The notes: a model not told the origin generated them from the sequence alone. A stretch of DNA of 64,000 nt from Scalesia atractyloides (GCA_947069175.1 CAMTDV010000017.1:40433126-40497125); one strand, 5' to 3'; shown: positions 11,272 through 23,706, numbered from the stretch's first letter. Made by a program: numbers and translations.

Positions 11272-11333
11272 GTGGTTACACAAGAGGATGAGGGGTTCAA
11301 CTGGAACAGCCTAATTCCAAAAAATAATAGTCT
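11272..11333 (+). pseudogene. Left remnant of old element copia-C (gag)
   Basis: These 62 bases encode a stretch like VTQEDEGFNWNSLIPKNNS, matching the copia-A gag segment at 13755-13815 (SQEDEGFDWNNYISRKTN). The frame resumes after copia-A at 37186 (ALMAEIVEMDESEN). The last five bases AGTCT (11329-11333) are duplicated at 37181-37185. Its left side is cut by the Athila-1 LTR. Confidence 0.8.
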
Positions 11334-11743
11334 TGTTGGTGCATAATGTCTACCGTCTAAGTCTTGGATCGAGTCTGTGTTGAATAGGGTTGAATATCTT
11401 AGATTTTGATGTATTTATGATGTAATGAGACAAGTTCTCCCGAACTTGTAAGTGAAATGGACAAGTTCGCCCGAACTTACGGCCCGCCGAACTTGGCCAT
11501 GTCACATTCCAGGTGAACTTGTGTCTCTATAATAGGTAGCCTTGGTTCTTTCATTTGTAACTTTGCAACTTTAGAGGAGAAGCTCCGTCAGTTTGGTTTC
11601 TTGGATTGTAAACATATTTGGACTAATAAACTGACGTTTAAACAGTAATTCTTGTGTATTTGTCACTAATCACATAATTTCCGCTTAAGATGACATAGAT
11701 ACAAACTTAGGTTCCGTGACAAGTGGACAGATCGATCCTAACA
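11334..11743 (+). repeat. Copia-A 5' LTR (410 bp)
   Basis: The LTR runs TGTTGG...CTAACA and matches 36787-37180 at roughly 90% or a little more by eye, with a short extra segment (about 11479-11492) here. Two palindromes of the type ACAAGTTCKCCCGAACTTGT lie at 11430-11449 and 11461-11479, just upstream of the TATA-like TATAATA at 11528-11534. In the 3' LTR that box is the better TATAAATA. Confidence 0.92.
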
Positions 11744-11745
11744 AG

Positions 11746-11762
11746 TGGTATCAGAGCCATGG
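11746..11762 (+). other. Primer binding site, initiator tRNA-Met
   Basis: TGGTATCAGAGCCATGG lies two bases after the LTR end. It is the standard plant copia primer site complementary to initiator tRNA-Met. Confidence 0.95.
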
Positions 11763-12005
11763 ATACCTAGTTTGCTGATTTCTACACAAGACATTCTCTA
11801 TTTCTACCCATTTCTTCTTCATTTTCACATTTTTTCACAAAATTGATGAATCAACGGTTAAAAATGGCTAATTTTTGAATATGTCATACATAATCACCTA
11901 ATAACAAACCCTTAAAAGTTTCAGATCAAAATTCAATCGATTTCATGTTAAAATTCACAAAAAAAACCTTGTTTTGCAACAAAATTCTGTCCAAACTTGA
12001 AGTAT

Positions 12006-12241
12006 AACTTCGGCCAAAGTTGTCAAGATTCTTACTTTTTGAGTGTTTTAACAACTTCGTATGAAGTTGTGCAAGGCTTTTCAAAGAACTTTGGACGAAG
12101 TTGTAAAAAATCTTATTTAACAATTGATACAAGTTCGCCCGAACTTGTTAAAAGTGATTCTTCTAATTTTTATAACAAGTTCGCCCGAACTTGTTGATAG
12201 TGAAAGGAAAATTGTTGGTTATGCAAGTTCGCCCTAACTTG
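12006..12241. repeat. Palindrome cluster in the copia-A 5' leader
   Basis: Six palindromes with AAGTTCG or AACTTCG arms: 12006-12021, 12051-12070 (ACAACTTC-GTAT-GAAGTTGT), 12088-12103, 12129-12148 (ACAAGTTCGCCCGAACTTGT), 12174-12195 (10-bp arms) and 12224-12241. They continue the LTR motif into the untranslated leader, which has no ORF of its own from 11763 to 12306. Confidence 0.85.
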
Positions 12242-12306
12242 TCTAGATACTATTCAAATTTCAAGTGTTTGTGAATGTGTTTTAGATACAGTTTTGGTTT
12301 GACAAA

Positions 12307-13707
12307 ATGGAAACGGAGTTTCACAATGCCTTCGCTACAGTAGCAGCTCAGACATCGAACGCAAATGCAGTAAACCAGATCAACTTGGACAACGAAATGG
12401 GGACTTCTGTGAAGCCACCCTAGTTGACGAGTATCGATGATTATGAAAGTTGGTGTGAGAAGTTTGAGAATTGGGTTCAAGCGTATTTCTTTCATAGTTG
12501 GGTTGCAAAAAAACTGGATACAAATGGCTAGTTGATGAGCGTGGTATTGAGATTGCTTTATCAAAGTTTACACCTAGAGATAAATATTTGTACGTATATG
12601 AGAAAAAGATGATGAGTTTGTTACAGCAGTCGGTTAAGGAAGATATCTTGATCCTGCTACCAAAATGCGACAAGGCATAGGAGTTGTGGAATGCATTACG
12701 TGCAAAATATCATTATAGTACGGATATGAGAAAAAGCAAGAAAGCTCTCATTAAGAAGGAGTTCGATATTTTTACGATGATGAAAGGTGAAACGATGAAG
12801 CAAATGATAGAGCGTTACTGTCATTTGGTCGTTCAACTAAGAAGGCATGAGCTTCAAAAGACAGATGAAGAGCTGGTAGACAAGTTGGCGGACGCACTAC
12901 CTGAAGGGAGTGGTCTACATACTTGATGGTACTGAAGAATGGTCCTGGCAATGCTAATTATTATTTTGCTGATTTCATAGACAAGCTGGAGGGTTATGGA
13001 ATGGTACTGCAAAAGATCGCTAAATCGAAGAATGCACAGGTCGTGCAAGATGTCGAATTGTATTATAAAAGTGGGATTTCGGATACTTCAAGTCCAAAGA
13101 TACAAACCGCTTTTAGTGCGAATGCTAATTCTTCGAATCATTCATTTCAAACATCACATCCAAGCTATGATCAGACACCAAACACATCATATTCTAGTTC
13201 AAGCTCAAATTCTCAATTTCAGAATCAAGCCAATCAGCCGAATCATTCCAGTTTTGATCCAAATGTGTTTCACTGCAACATTGCAGTCAATCTAAAGAAT
13301 GTATTCTCTGAGCAAGCAGCCAAACAACACATGGCGCAACTTGCAACTGTACTTGAATCATATGAGAGCTTAGTTGCGGGAAAGATTGGGAACCCTAAAA
13401 TGACTGCTGAAGACTATGATCAAGTTGATGAAGAAGAATTAGAGTTGATGGATATAAAGTGGTGTTTAGATCGATAATCCGAAGGGTTACTAAATTTGTT
13501 GCACTTACCGGACGAGATATTGGAAATTCAAGCAATAAGCTGGGGTTTGACAAGTCAAAGGTGACATGCTTCAAGTGTAGAGAAAAGGGGCATTTCAAGC
13601 GTGAATGCACCAATCGTGATGCTAGCAGTAATCAAAGTCCATTCGGAAACAACAATGATTACTACAAGAAAGCTTTACAGTACAAACCATTTCCAAGAAA
13701 AGTTTAA
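12307..13707 (+). pseudogene. Copia-A gag, capsid and first zinc knuckle
   Basis: The ATG at 12307 opens METEFHNAFATVAAQTSN, then a TAG at about 12421 interrupts. The gag core (UBN2-type, the common copia capsid domain) follows at 12498-12926 with KELWNAL-like and QMIERYCHLVVQLRR segments, continues at 12923-13477 and ends in the knuckle CFKCREKGHFKREC near 13569. Three or more stops or frameshifts (12421, 12680, 12924, 13477) break it. Confidence 0.82.
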
Positions 13708-13719
13708 GTTGAAGTTCAA

Positions 13720-15809
13720 GATGGATCGTCAACAACAACCGAAAAAGCTCTAGTTGTTTCACAAGAAGATGAAGGATTTGACTGGAATAATTATATTTCC
13801 AGAAAAACTAATGTTGCTTTGATGGCCGAGATCATGGAAGAGCCAGAGTCGATGATAGATGAAGTAGCTCTTGAAAATGCAATCCTAGAAGAATACTTGC
13901 AAAGATCGGAAGAGGAGATGATCTATCATGAGACAAAATGAAGAAAATTATACCTTATAATCTTCAATCTAGTTTTGCAGGTTGTTTCGATGCTACATCT
14001 CAAGAGCAAGTGATGAAAGAAAAGAAACATGAGATCGAGGAGATCATCGATGTGACGAAAGAGATGAATGAGGAAAACCTGACCAAGATCGCTTACAAAG
14101 CAATGATGGCCAATCTGAGAGAGGTAGGTCATGAGGTCGAGGTAAATGTAATTGAAAAGGAGGTTATCAAAATACAAATTGTGGAGGTTAAAAAACCTTG
14201 CACAAAGTATGCTAAAGCTTGCGAACAATGTGCTGAAAAGTCATTAATCATAAGTGACTTAAATGTGCACAACGAAAATTTCAAATATGATTATCGCACA
14301 GTGAAAGAAGCTTATCATAAGATGAAAGGTACTTATAGCATTTTTGAGCAAGCAAATCGATAACAAAGTGACACGATCAGAATGTAAAAGGCAACATTAA
14401 TGGAAAAACAAGAAGCCATTAACATGTACATTAATAACATTGCCGAGCTAAAACATGAACTTCAAGAGATTAAAATTGAAACTGAACGAGTAAGACAGTC
14501 GTTACTCAGCTACACGACAAATGCTTATGTCATCGATCATATTCTTCCAACGATTCCGTCGGAAAAAAATGATAAAAAGCTAAAAGGAAAGAAACGTGGT
14601 GATTATAGCAATGTTCCACCACCATTATACGAAAGCTACTGTCAAAAAAAAGTAGAAGGAATGGAAAAGGCGCTCAATGTAAAACTTTTAACTGAAATAA
14701 AAGACGAGTTGCCTGAAAACATTGATATAATTTACACAAAATCTAACGATGACGGTGAAGAAATCGTGAGTAACGTGATTGAGAATGTGTTGGGAAGTGA
14801 TTCTGATGATGGCAGCTTTGAGAGCGCCAACTCGAGTTTGAATAGTTCTGAATCACAACCTGGAAATGAAGATACTTCATCAGAGAATAGCCTAAGTGAT
14901 GATCCTAACGTTGTGCTATACAAAGTTAAGGATTCTAATAGACTATATTTTGACGAAAGTTTTCCGATTCGGAATGTGAAAGAAGATCACATCGACAAAT
15001 TATTCAAACTTGTTGAAGTAGCATCAGAGGATCTTGATAAAAATGAGAAGAAATTTTATTCAAAATCCAAGAAAGTTTTTAACAACTACCGGAAAAATGG
15101 TGGGGATTTTCCTGAAAACAGGAGAGGGGGATTGGGTTTTGAACCTGAAGAAAATAAGAAGAAAAAGTCATCATTTCACGAATATAAAAAGAAAAACATG
15201 AAATTCGTGTTTGGGACTAACATTGTGGTAGAAAAAGATTCGATTGGTAAACAATCAAATGATTAGTTTAAAAAGGAGAAAGAACTTCGTGATCAGGCTA
15301 AATCCACAAGTGGAGTAAAATTTACTAGTGGAAAAACTGTTGATACTCGGACATGCTTCAAATACAATGAAGTAGGTCACATTGCAAGAAAATGTCCGAA
15401 ATCAAAGTCTGATCGTCGAGGAAATAAAATTTCAGATGATGAAAAATCAAAGAAACCAGAGGTTGTTCAGTTTAAGATTTTAAAAAGACATAATGAATCT
15501 AAAGATGAAGAGAAACCTAAAACTGTAAAGTTTTCTAACTTTGAAAAAGGTGAATATTCGAAACAAGTAGAAAACAAAGATTCAAAGTTTTAGGCAAGAA
15601 TGAAATCACAATCCTGGATTCCAAAAAAGAATTCATTATCATCTGAAACTGTCAAACCAACTGGATCAGTTATAACAAAATATTACAATTAAACAAAGAC
15701 TGATCAGTGGGTTCCAAAGAAAGAAGTGAAAATTCCAACTTTTGATATCCCAAATCCACCCAAGACCGACAACGCTTGGGTTTCCCTTTTTAAGTAATTG
15801 CTTTAACAT
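13720..15809 (+). pseudogene. Copia-A gag C-terminal extension, coiled coil and second knuckle
   Basis: Frames 13938-14363 and 14400-15266 are Lys/Glu-rich and look like coiled coil (IAELKHELQEIKIETERVRQ), followed by an acidic Ser/Asp/Glu stretch at 14780-14920. A second knuckle at 15354-15396 reads CFKYNEVGHIARKC: its second Cys is replaced by Tyr, so it should not bind zinc. This long extension between capsid and protease fits Sirevirus gags. Stops at 13939, 15264, 15593 and 15691 interrupt it. Copia-C at 37186-38618 holds a related copy of the same region. Confidence 0.72.
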
Positions 15810-17753
15810 GTGCAGGGGCTTCCAAGGTCTATCTTATCAAAGTGGATTATGGACAACGGAGCTTCTCGACACATGACAAGGATGCGAGCCTTATTATACG
15901 ATATCAAAGCTATCAATGGAGGCTACGTAGGATTTGCTGGAAATCACGGTGGAAGAATCATTGGAGAAGGAAAAATGTCGAATGGTGTGGTATCTTTTGA
16001 TAAGGTTAACTACATTGCCGAATTGGAGAACAATCTTCTAAGTATCTCCCAGATTTGTGACAAGAAGTTTACTACTCATTTCAATGACAAGGAGTGCATG
16101 ATTATAAAGCCAGGTTTCAAGATTCCAGAAGAATGGATTCTCATGCGCGCTCCTCGAGAGAATTATCTTTATGTGCTTGATATGAGCATTGCCACAACTA
16201 CATCGAAGTTGGCACAGTGTTTTGTCACGAAGGCCACAGAAAAGGAATCGATTCTATGGCATAGAAAGATGGGTCTTATTCACCTGAGAAAGATGAATTT
16301 TCTGGTTCACAACAATCTCGTGGAAGGAGTGAATCTAAAGAGCTTTCACATGAACGACAGATGTGTAAGTTGCAAGAAAGGAAAGCAGATTAAAAGGTCT
16401 TATCCAAGAAAGATTCTGAACTCGATAAAGCTTCCACTAGAGCGTTTGCATATGGATCTCTTTGGTCCTGTCAACGTCAAAAGTATTTCAGGAGATCTTT
16501 ATTGCTTGGTAGTAACTGATGATTATTCAAGATTTTCATGGGTATTCTTCATAGAGAGCAAAGATGAAACGTTCGAGAATCTAATGATACTCTTTAGGAA
16601 GCTTGAAAATCTGTACCTTCTTCCTATTAGAAGGATCCGAAGCGACAATGGTACAGAATTCAAGAATAAACCTATGCAAGAGTTCTGTAATGAGAAAGGG
16701 GTTCTTCATGAATTCAGTGCCCCATATACTCCACAACAAAACGGCCTTGCTGAACGAAAGAATCGAACGTTGATAGAGACATCACGAACGATGCTTGCAG
16801 ATTCTAAATTGTTCGTGAGTTTTTGGAGTGAAGCAGTGGCATCAACTTTTTATACTTTGAACAGGGTCTTAATTGTTAAACCTACCAACAAGACATGTTT
16901 CGAACTTTTAAACCAAAGAAAGCCTAATTTGGAGTATCTGGAACCGTTTGGATCTCCCTGCACAGTCATTGATCCTGATAGGAAATTCTGTGCAAAATCA
17001 TTAGAAGGTTTCTTTGCTGGTTATGCGAGTTCACTCAGGCGAGTTTATCTTCCCAACATGAAGAAAGTGGTTCTCGTTCAACATGTCGACTGCCGAAAGT
17101 ATACAATGCCAACACAAAAAGCAGGTGATGCTTGGATGTTCAATTATGACAGTTTATGGAAATCTTTTGATCTTCCAGAAGAGCCGACTTATGAAGAAAT
17201 TGCTATTCTATATTACTTGCATCAATCGGCTAATCAAGAGCTAGTGACAAGGCCAATAGTGGTTACTCAACCACCTGTTGGTACATCTTCTTCTTCTGAT
17301 GAAAATCAAAGTTCTGTTCCAGCTGAGCTAGTTAAACCTTTCACAGAACCAGTAAATACTTCTACAGAACCCAATCTTTCACAAGCGCATGATTCTGATT
17401 CTGATGAGGCTCCGACATTTGATCAAGATGGAGAATCCAGTTCTGATGAGGAATCTGAGCAGATCACTAGTATGTTAAATCAATCTGTTGGCCCGAGTAC
17501 AAGAAATGAAGCATCTTCTAGTATTCCTGTTGTTGAATTAGTGGTTGATCTGAATGTTAACAATCTGGAGAGTACAGTAGATGTTTCTGATGAAGTAATG
17601 CCCAGATATTATTCTTACCATCCATCTGACAATATAATTGGAGAATTACAAGCTGGAGTAAGAACAAGAAGCCAGATCAATAAAGCGCTTAGTTGTTTCT
17701 ACACAAAGGTGGCTCTGATTCAAGAATTTTGCTCCTATCGTTGTTTTATATAA
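15810..17753 (+). CDS. Copia-A pol fragment: protease and integrase
   Basis: This 647-residue open frame is the best preserved part of copia-A. The protease active site at residues 12-22 reads WIMDNGASRHM, where copia proteases normally have D-S/T-G; the Asn makes activity doubtful. The GAG-pre-integrase zinc region follows (LWHRKMGLIHL...CVSCKKGKQ, about residues 147-195). The integrase core carries the triad in LHMDLFGP, IRSDNGTEF and AERKNRTLIE, all kept. The C-terminal 150 residues are a Ser/Glu-rich linker before RT. PR-IN before RT is the copia order. A frameshift after 17740 separates it from RT. Confidence 0.9.
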   Translation: MQGLPRSILSKWIMDNGASRHMTRMRALLYDIKAINGGYVGFAGNHGGRIIGEGKMSNGVVSFDKVNYIAELENNLLSISQICDKKFTTHFNDKECMIIKPGFKIPEEWILMRAPRENYLYVLDMSIATTTSKLAQCFVTKATEKESILWHRKMGLIHLRKMNFLVHNNLVEGVNLKSFHMNDRCVSCKKGKQIKRSYPRKILNSIKLPLERLHMDLFGPVNVKSISGDLYCLVVTDDYSRFSWVFFIESKDETFENLMILFRKLENLYLLPIRRIRSDNGTEFKNKPMQEFCNEKGVLHEFSAPYTPQQNGLAERKNRTLIETSRTMLADSKLFVSFWSEAVASTFYTLNRVLIVKPTNKTCFELLNQRKPNLEYLEPFGSPCTVIDPDRKFCAKSLEGFFAGYASSLRRVYLPNMKKVVLVQHVDCRKYTMPTQKAGDAWMFNYDSLWKSFDLPEEPTYEEIAILYYLHQSANQELVTRPIVVTQPPVGTSSSSDENQSSVPAELVKPFTEPVNTSTEPNLSQAHDSDSDEAPTFDQDGESSSDEESEQITSMLNQSVGPSTRNEASSSIPVVELVVDLNVNNLESTVDVSDEVMPRYYSYHPSDNIIGELQAGVRTRSQINKALSCFYTKVALIQEFCSYRCFI

Positions 17754-19243
17754 AAAATTGAGCCTAAGTCAGTTACTGAGGCACTTGGTGATGAAAATTG
17801 GGTACTTGCAATGCAAGAGGAGTTACTACAATTTGAGAAATTGGGTGTATGGAAGCTTGTTGACCTCCCGGCGAATCAAAAGGCGATTGACACTAAATGG
17901 ATCTTCAAGTGTAAGCATGATGATCGAGGAGTAATTGTGCGAAACAAAGCTTGGCTTGTTGTCATAGGTTTCCATCAACAAGAAGGTATTGATTACACGT
18001 AGGTGTACGCACTAGTTGCGAGATTAGAGCCTATCCACATTTTCTTGGCATTCGCGTCTTGGAAAGGTTTTAAGGTGTACCAGCTTGATGTTAAATCGGC
18101 TTTTCTCTATGGAAAATTGAGAGAGCAAGTGTATGCGGCCAACCACCAAGGTTTGTCAATCCACTGAATAAGAAGAAAGCATTTCTCTTGGATAACTCCT
18201 TGTATGGGTTGCATCAGGCCCCGAGAGCCTGGTACGAGACGTTATCTCAGCACCTAGTCGACAATGGTTTTATCAGAGGCACAGTGGATAGTACCTTGTT
18301 TACGAGAGAAGTTGGAAATCATCTGCTGATCGTACAAATTTACGTGGATGACATTATCTTTGGTTCAACAAACGACGAACTCTACAAAGAATTCGAATCT
18401 ATCATGAAGAAGAAGTTTGAAATAAGCTCGATGGGCGAGATGAAATTCTTTTTAGGATTACAGGTTGATCAATTGCCAGACGGTATCTTTATTCACCAAA
18501 TCAAATACGTTCATGATATTCTGAAGAAGTTTGAGATGGGTAGCACAAAGCCGTTATCAACACCACTGGCACTCAACCAAGGAATTTGCATCGATGAGCA
18601 TCGAACCAAAGTTGATGAGACTCTTTACAGGTCGATGATAGGATCGTTGATGTATCTGACGGCATCGCGCCCGGATATAATGTATCCTACTACCTATGCG
18701 CAAGATATCAGTCCAGTCCTAGAATATCTCATATGTAGATCGTGAAACGAATTTTCAGATACCTGAAGGGATGTCCAAGAACCAGCTTGTGGTACCCGAA
18801 GATTGATAACTTCGATCTGACGGGATATGCTGATTCTGATTTTGGCGTAGATAAACTGAATGCTAAATCTACTACAGCCGGTTGCCAATTTTCGGAACGC
18901 GTTTGGTAACATGGCAGTGTAAGAAACAAACCACAGTCTCTCGACATGTGAAGCAGAGTATATCTCAGCCTCGAGCTGTTGTTCACAACTTTTGTGGATT
19001 CAACAGCAGATGAGAGACTGTGGTTTGCAATTTCTTGACACTCTGTTGTATGTAGATAACAAGGCAGCAATTGACATTACAATAAATCATGTTCATCACT
19101 CTTGAACTAAACATATCGAGGTTCGATACCACTTTATTCGTGATTGCTACGAAAAAAGGTTGGTGCGAATTGAGAAAATCCACACCGATGAACAAAAAGC
19201 AGATTTTTATACCAAACCTTTCAATCTAACACGATTTAAATAA
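17754..19243 (+). pseudogene. Copia-A reverse transcriptase and RNase H
   Basis: RT starts at about 17754 (ALGDENWVLAMQEEL) and includes KWIFKCKHDDRG, then a stop at 18001 and a frameshift near 18150. The frame 18188-18745 carries LYGLHQAPRAWYE, the active site YVDDIIFGST and FFLGLQVDQ. RNase H follows in shifted frames to about 19243, including GYADSDFGVD. The YVDD motif is intact, but the gene is broken at about five places. Confidence 0.87.
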
Positions 19244-19937
19244 ATGAGGCTTAACAGTATAAAAAATCTTTTGATAGGTGCGGAAGCAGAGTTGAATATG
19301 GATCGGACGACAAGTTCTCGTGATTCTCATTGGTTTGTTATCTTTTAGGATTAGATTTCTTTAAAAACTAAAATCCAAAAATATGTTTTTTATTTTAGGG
19401 GGAGAAATGAAATGAGATAATACAAAAACATATAAAAAGCAAAATGTACAAGAACATGAAAAAGACAAAAAGGATTTTGTGTCTAGTACATCAGTGGACT
19501 ATCATAGTATGCTAAAGATTTTAAAAGTTTAAAAAGTTTAAACAAGTCTTACTGTGGATGTGTCGATAGGCTTTACACGTTCAGTAGATTGTTTCTGAGA
19601 TATAAACTAAATTTTACAACTGCTTAGTTTGTGGATTAACATCTCTCGGATATATAGACTTAGTACTCCGAAATTTCGTTTGAAAGATTGCCTGATTCTG
19701 AGATACGAGGTCTTTATAGATGATTGATATCTATGGTATTATACAAGTTCTTATGATTTTGCGGAAGCAATGGCCTAGAACTTCTATAATGCTTTTGCTA
19801 AAACCCCTAAACCACAGCAAATTGAAAAATCATAAGATCTAATGAATTGCAATCAAAAGATTCCTTAATTGGAACAACACTTTAAACTGTAGCAAATTGA
19901 AAAATCGTAAGATCTCTTTGTCGATACGGTGGTATTA
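19244..19937 (+). other. Copia-A post-pol noncoding region up to the copia-B insertion
   Basis: No coding region is seen. An internal polypurine copy AGGGGGAG lies at 19397-19404, identical to the tract before the 3' LTR (36777-36784). The last five bases TATTA (19933-19937) are the copia-B target duplication; the sequence resumes at 31387. Confidence 0.6.
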
Positions 19938-20566
19938 TGTTGGGATTGAACCCTATGAAAGGAACAAATGATACAAAGCCAAATAACACTATCTGATCTT
20001 TGGTTAAACTATCAGAGGGTACAACCTCTGTTGTAGATACACTGCTTTCCCTAAAGACTGGTCTCCTATCATCTGACTTCATAAAGTTGCAAAGGTCTGC
20101 CAGAGTTACAAGGATCAGAGGATAGAGATCAGAGCTTAGTCATTAGATAGATAATCAATGTAACAGTGCTAAGCACTGATAGTTAGTATTAGTAGTGTTT
20201 GTAGTTAGTTACATATAGTTTCTTGTCACTATCAACCATGACGTCATCAAAGATGCTCAGTGGTTAGATAGTATAGTATAAATAGGTAACTTGTGTAACA
20301 GTTTAACTTGTCTATCAAAAGAACAACTTTCGCATATCATCTTCTCTGCATTTTCTCACTACCAAACTTCAATTGCAATGGCTGAGGGGGAGTTTGTGAA
20401 TCACATGCGAGTTTACCAACTTGAAACCATGATGATGATGAAAACAAACGACCATTGCTTGTAGTAAAAGTTTTCCACCTATTTCCACTGCTAAACTCTT
20501 TTAAAACTCAATCATTTTCCATTTTTGAAACAAAAACTACAAGTAATTCAAACTCAGATCCTAATA
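19938..20566 (+). repeat. Copia-B 5' LTR (629 bp)
   Basis: It is equal in length to the 3' LTR. It contains a palindrome CAGAGGGTACAACCTCTG at 20013-20030 (perfect in the 3' LTR), TGACGTCA at 20239-20246 and a TATA box at 20277-20284. Its 3' end ATA has mutated from ACA. Confidence 0.93.
20239..20284 (+). promoter_or_regulatory. Copia-B core promoter: TGACGTCA and TATAAATA
   Basis: The perfect bZIP palindrome TGACGTCA lies 30 bp before TATAAATAGG. The pair is conserved in copia-E on the minus strand (TGACGTCA at 54345-54352 and the TATA box at about 54306-54316). In the copia-B 3' LTR the palindrome is changed to TGACGTTA. Confidence 0.6.
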
Positions 20567-20568
20567 AT

Positions 20569-20580
20569 TGGTATCAGAGC
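20569..20580 (+). other. Copia-B primer binding site, initiator tRNA-Met
   Basis: TGGTATCAGAGC lies two bases after the LTR. Confidence 0.93.
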
Positions 20581-20724
20581 TTGATTCATCAAATTCGATC
20601 TAACAATCGATTTGATTCGAACAGATCAGCTCTCTGCTATTTAGTTTGGTTGTTTTTGCTTGATAAATAGAGTTTATTACGTTCAAAGTTTTTAAAACAG
20701 AAATCTGTGAAAAATCAACTGAAA

Positions 20725-23706
20725 ATGTCTCAAAACACACAGGATGCCAACTCTGGATCCTTATTCAAACCACCGATGCTCAAAAGAAATGAATATTTCA
20801 TTTGGCAATGACGAATGGGTCACATCCTTGCTCAGCAAAACATCGGTTGCTGGAGATCTGTTGCTTTTGGTCCTCACATTCCGATGGTTCCAAGCACAGA
20901 GGATCCAACTAAACAAGTGCCAAAAAATCCTGAAAACTTTACGGAGCAGGATTTCCAGAAAATTGAATTGGATGCTAAGGCATTTAGCATAGTTGCTTCG
21001 GCCTTACCCAATGAGATTTATGCTGGTCTACTCCATTGCAATAGTGCAAAGGAGTTATGGGATGCACTGAAAGAGCAATTCGGTGGGACTGAGGAAGTGA
21101 TTGAAAGTAACAGAGAAGTTCTAAATCAGCAGTATGAAACATTTTGTCACTTGAAAGGAGAGTCTCTAACACAACAGTTCGAACGTTACAGCTGTCTCAT
21201 CAGTGAACTTAGACTGGTTAACGTGGTTTTTCCTAATTCGACTGTCAATAGTCATTTCCTTAGATCGTTACTAGATAAGTGGAAGACTGTAGCTTATGTA
21301 ACACGAAAGTCTGTTGGGTTTAAAGAAATGTCCTTGACACAACTTCATGGGATACTCCTCACTTATGAGAGAGAGTTAAACCAGAAAAGAAGTTGCAATA
21401 TTCTGGCAAAATGACTGATGATTACTCACTGGGTAATACAACTCTTTTTGGCCATGAAGAGGGATCTGGCAGCAGTAAGGACCAAAGTTATGATCACTTT
21501 ATAGATATTACTTGTGGTGGGAACTTTGGATCTGAAACATATGCACCCAACTATGCTTTCACTGCTAGTGGGGAAAGCCAAACCGCTGATAATCTATCCT
21601 TTGAGCTGAATGACTTGCAACATTTTGAACCTTCTGATCTTGATGAAATGGATATTTTGCACCAACTGGCTCTATTGAGTGTTAGGGCTAGTAAATTCTG
21701 TAAGAGAACTGGTAGGAAATTCCCAGGATTGCATGGGAGATTGAAGGTTGGGCTGGATAAATCAAAAGTCAAGTGTTATAAGTGTAATAGGTTAGGACAC
21801 TTTGCCAAAGAATGCAGGTCTCAAAATTCTGGACCAATAGTGACTCATCCTGGCCCTAGACGTCAGCACACACAAAACACTGCTTATTATTCCCAATATA
21901 CCCATGCTCAACCTATTCAAAACACTGCCCACTTTGCACATCCTGCTACTACTGTTCCAGTGCATTATGTTTAATCCACTGCTCCACAAATTCAATATGT
22001 TCAGGCACCATCGCATCCTCAAGTGCATGTACAACAAGTACCCATTGTCACACAACCTGCTCACACCACTGCTAGTCCAGCAGAGGTTGGTCAACAGAGC
22101 TTTTTCACACAAAGTTATGTTGATTGGAGTAGCTTGCTTGAGGATTTAACTGATGAGAACTTTTCTTTAATGGCCAAAAATGATGTTGAACAAGAATTTT
22201 TTTTAATGGCCTTAGAGACAATTGCTGAAGGTGTTGAATCTGTGGAGTTAGTGTCAAAAACTGATGAAGTTCAAGTTTGTGATGAAACGGTGGTTTCAAG
22301 TGAAGGAAAGAAAAATGCTGCTGATAAGGAAAAGAACTCTCCTTCTGACCCATGGAATGTTGATGTGTGTGAAGATGAGCGTGATTGTGCTCTCATGGCT
22401 GCTACAAAGGTATCACCTCAGATCCTTAAAGATCTATGTTCTGACAAATGCATCATTGCTTTTGCAAACATTAAGCAGGTGAATGAAAACCTGAGTAACA
22501 AAATTTTAGAAGATGAACTTAATTTTGAAAAACTGATTAAAGAGTTAAAATCAAAGTTAAATGAAAAAGATTCTGAAATGAGTAGCCTGAGACATGAATC
22601 AAGCATAACCAAGGACCAACTCCAAACTACGGTAGAAAAATACCAAGTGTGTAAAAAGGAGTTAGAAGAAACCCAAATGACTTATGAAAAATGGGTTGAG
22701 TCCTGTAAAGGTTATAAGATTATGCTTGATGCTCAGATCAAGAGCAACATTAAGTTTGGTGTATGTTTTAGAACCTATGACCAAAATGAGAAAAATGTTG
22801 CTGAAATTGATTCTGAGTTGGTTGAAATAGTCCCAACAAATTTGGCTGGTGAAGAAATAAAAATCACAGATAAAGATGGAAACAAAATTCTTTTGGAAAA
22901 ATCAGAGGTTTCAACAAAAGATAAAGAAATTGAAAAATATCAGTTTAAACCAACCTGGTCAGATTAATGTGATATTTTAGAAAACTTTAAGCCAATGGAC
23001 TTTACAACCTCTGATGGTATTAAAGCCCCAAAAGCACTGGTGATCCCTATCAAAGATGTACCAGCAGAGGTTACAACCACTGCTAATAAAAAGTCTGATA
23101 GGAAAAGAAGAGTAAAGATTAAAAACTTGTTTTGTGAATTTTGTGAAAAAGAAATCATGTGGCTGCAGATTGTTTTCTCTTAAAAGCCTATGACATTAAC
23201 AAAACTTGTGTTATCAAAAATTCTTCAAGCTGCACCATCTGCAACAAAACAAATCACTTAACTCAAGAGTGTGCCTATCTCAAAAACTATGAGCAAAAGG
23301 TAAAAGAGATCAAGGCAAAAGCACTAGAAAAAGAAGGTTCAAGTTCTGCTGGAAATAAATCTAAGTAGAGTTTTGAACCAAATGAAACATCTGTTACAAA
23401 AGCTTTAAACAAAACCTCTGTTCCTAGAGAGGTGCAAGTGACAGATGCCCCACCATCAAACTTATTTCCAAGAGGGTATGGCCAACCAGCCTATAAAAGG
23501 GTTCCTCTTACTTATGAAGGATACAAAAAGCATTCAAAGCAAAGAATTAATAAGCATCCCTATGGATACAATCATCTCATAGGAAATGGTCAAGAGCAGA
23601 TGTTACAAGAAAATATCCAAACCACTGACCATTGTCCTAGACTTGAGGCTGGATCATCTGTGACCCCATCCAAAGCCATTTTGGCTTTGCAGACCTATCT
23701 TAACTG
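20725..23706 (+). pseudogene. Copia-B gag with three zinc knuckles
   Basis: The ATG at 20725 starts MSQNTQDANSGSLFKPPMLKRNEYF; a TGA at about 20809 interrupts. The capsid domain (20815-21414) contains AKELWDALKEQFGG and SLTQQFERYSCLISELR. Knuckle 1 is CYKCNRLGHFAKEC (about 21775-21816). A coiled-coil stretch follows at 22400-22700. Knuckle 2 (CEFCEK, about 23133) is split by a one-base frameshift near 23150, and knuckle 3 is CTICNKTNHLTQEC (about 23237-23278). Stops at 21412, 21972, 22965 and 23366 break the gene. The length, nearly 1000 codons before protease, fits the long gags of Sireviruses. Confidence 0.8.
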
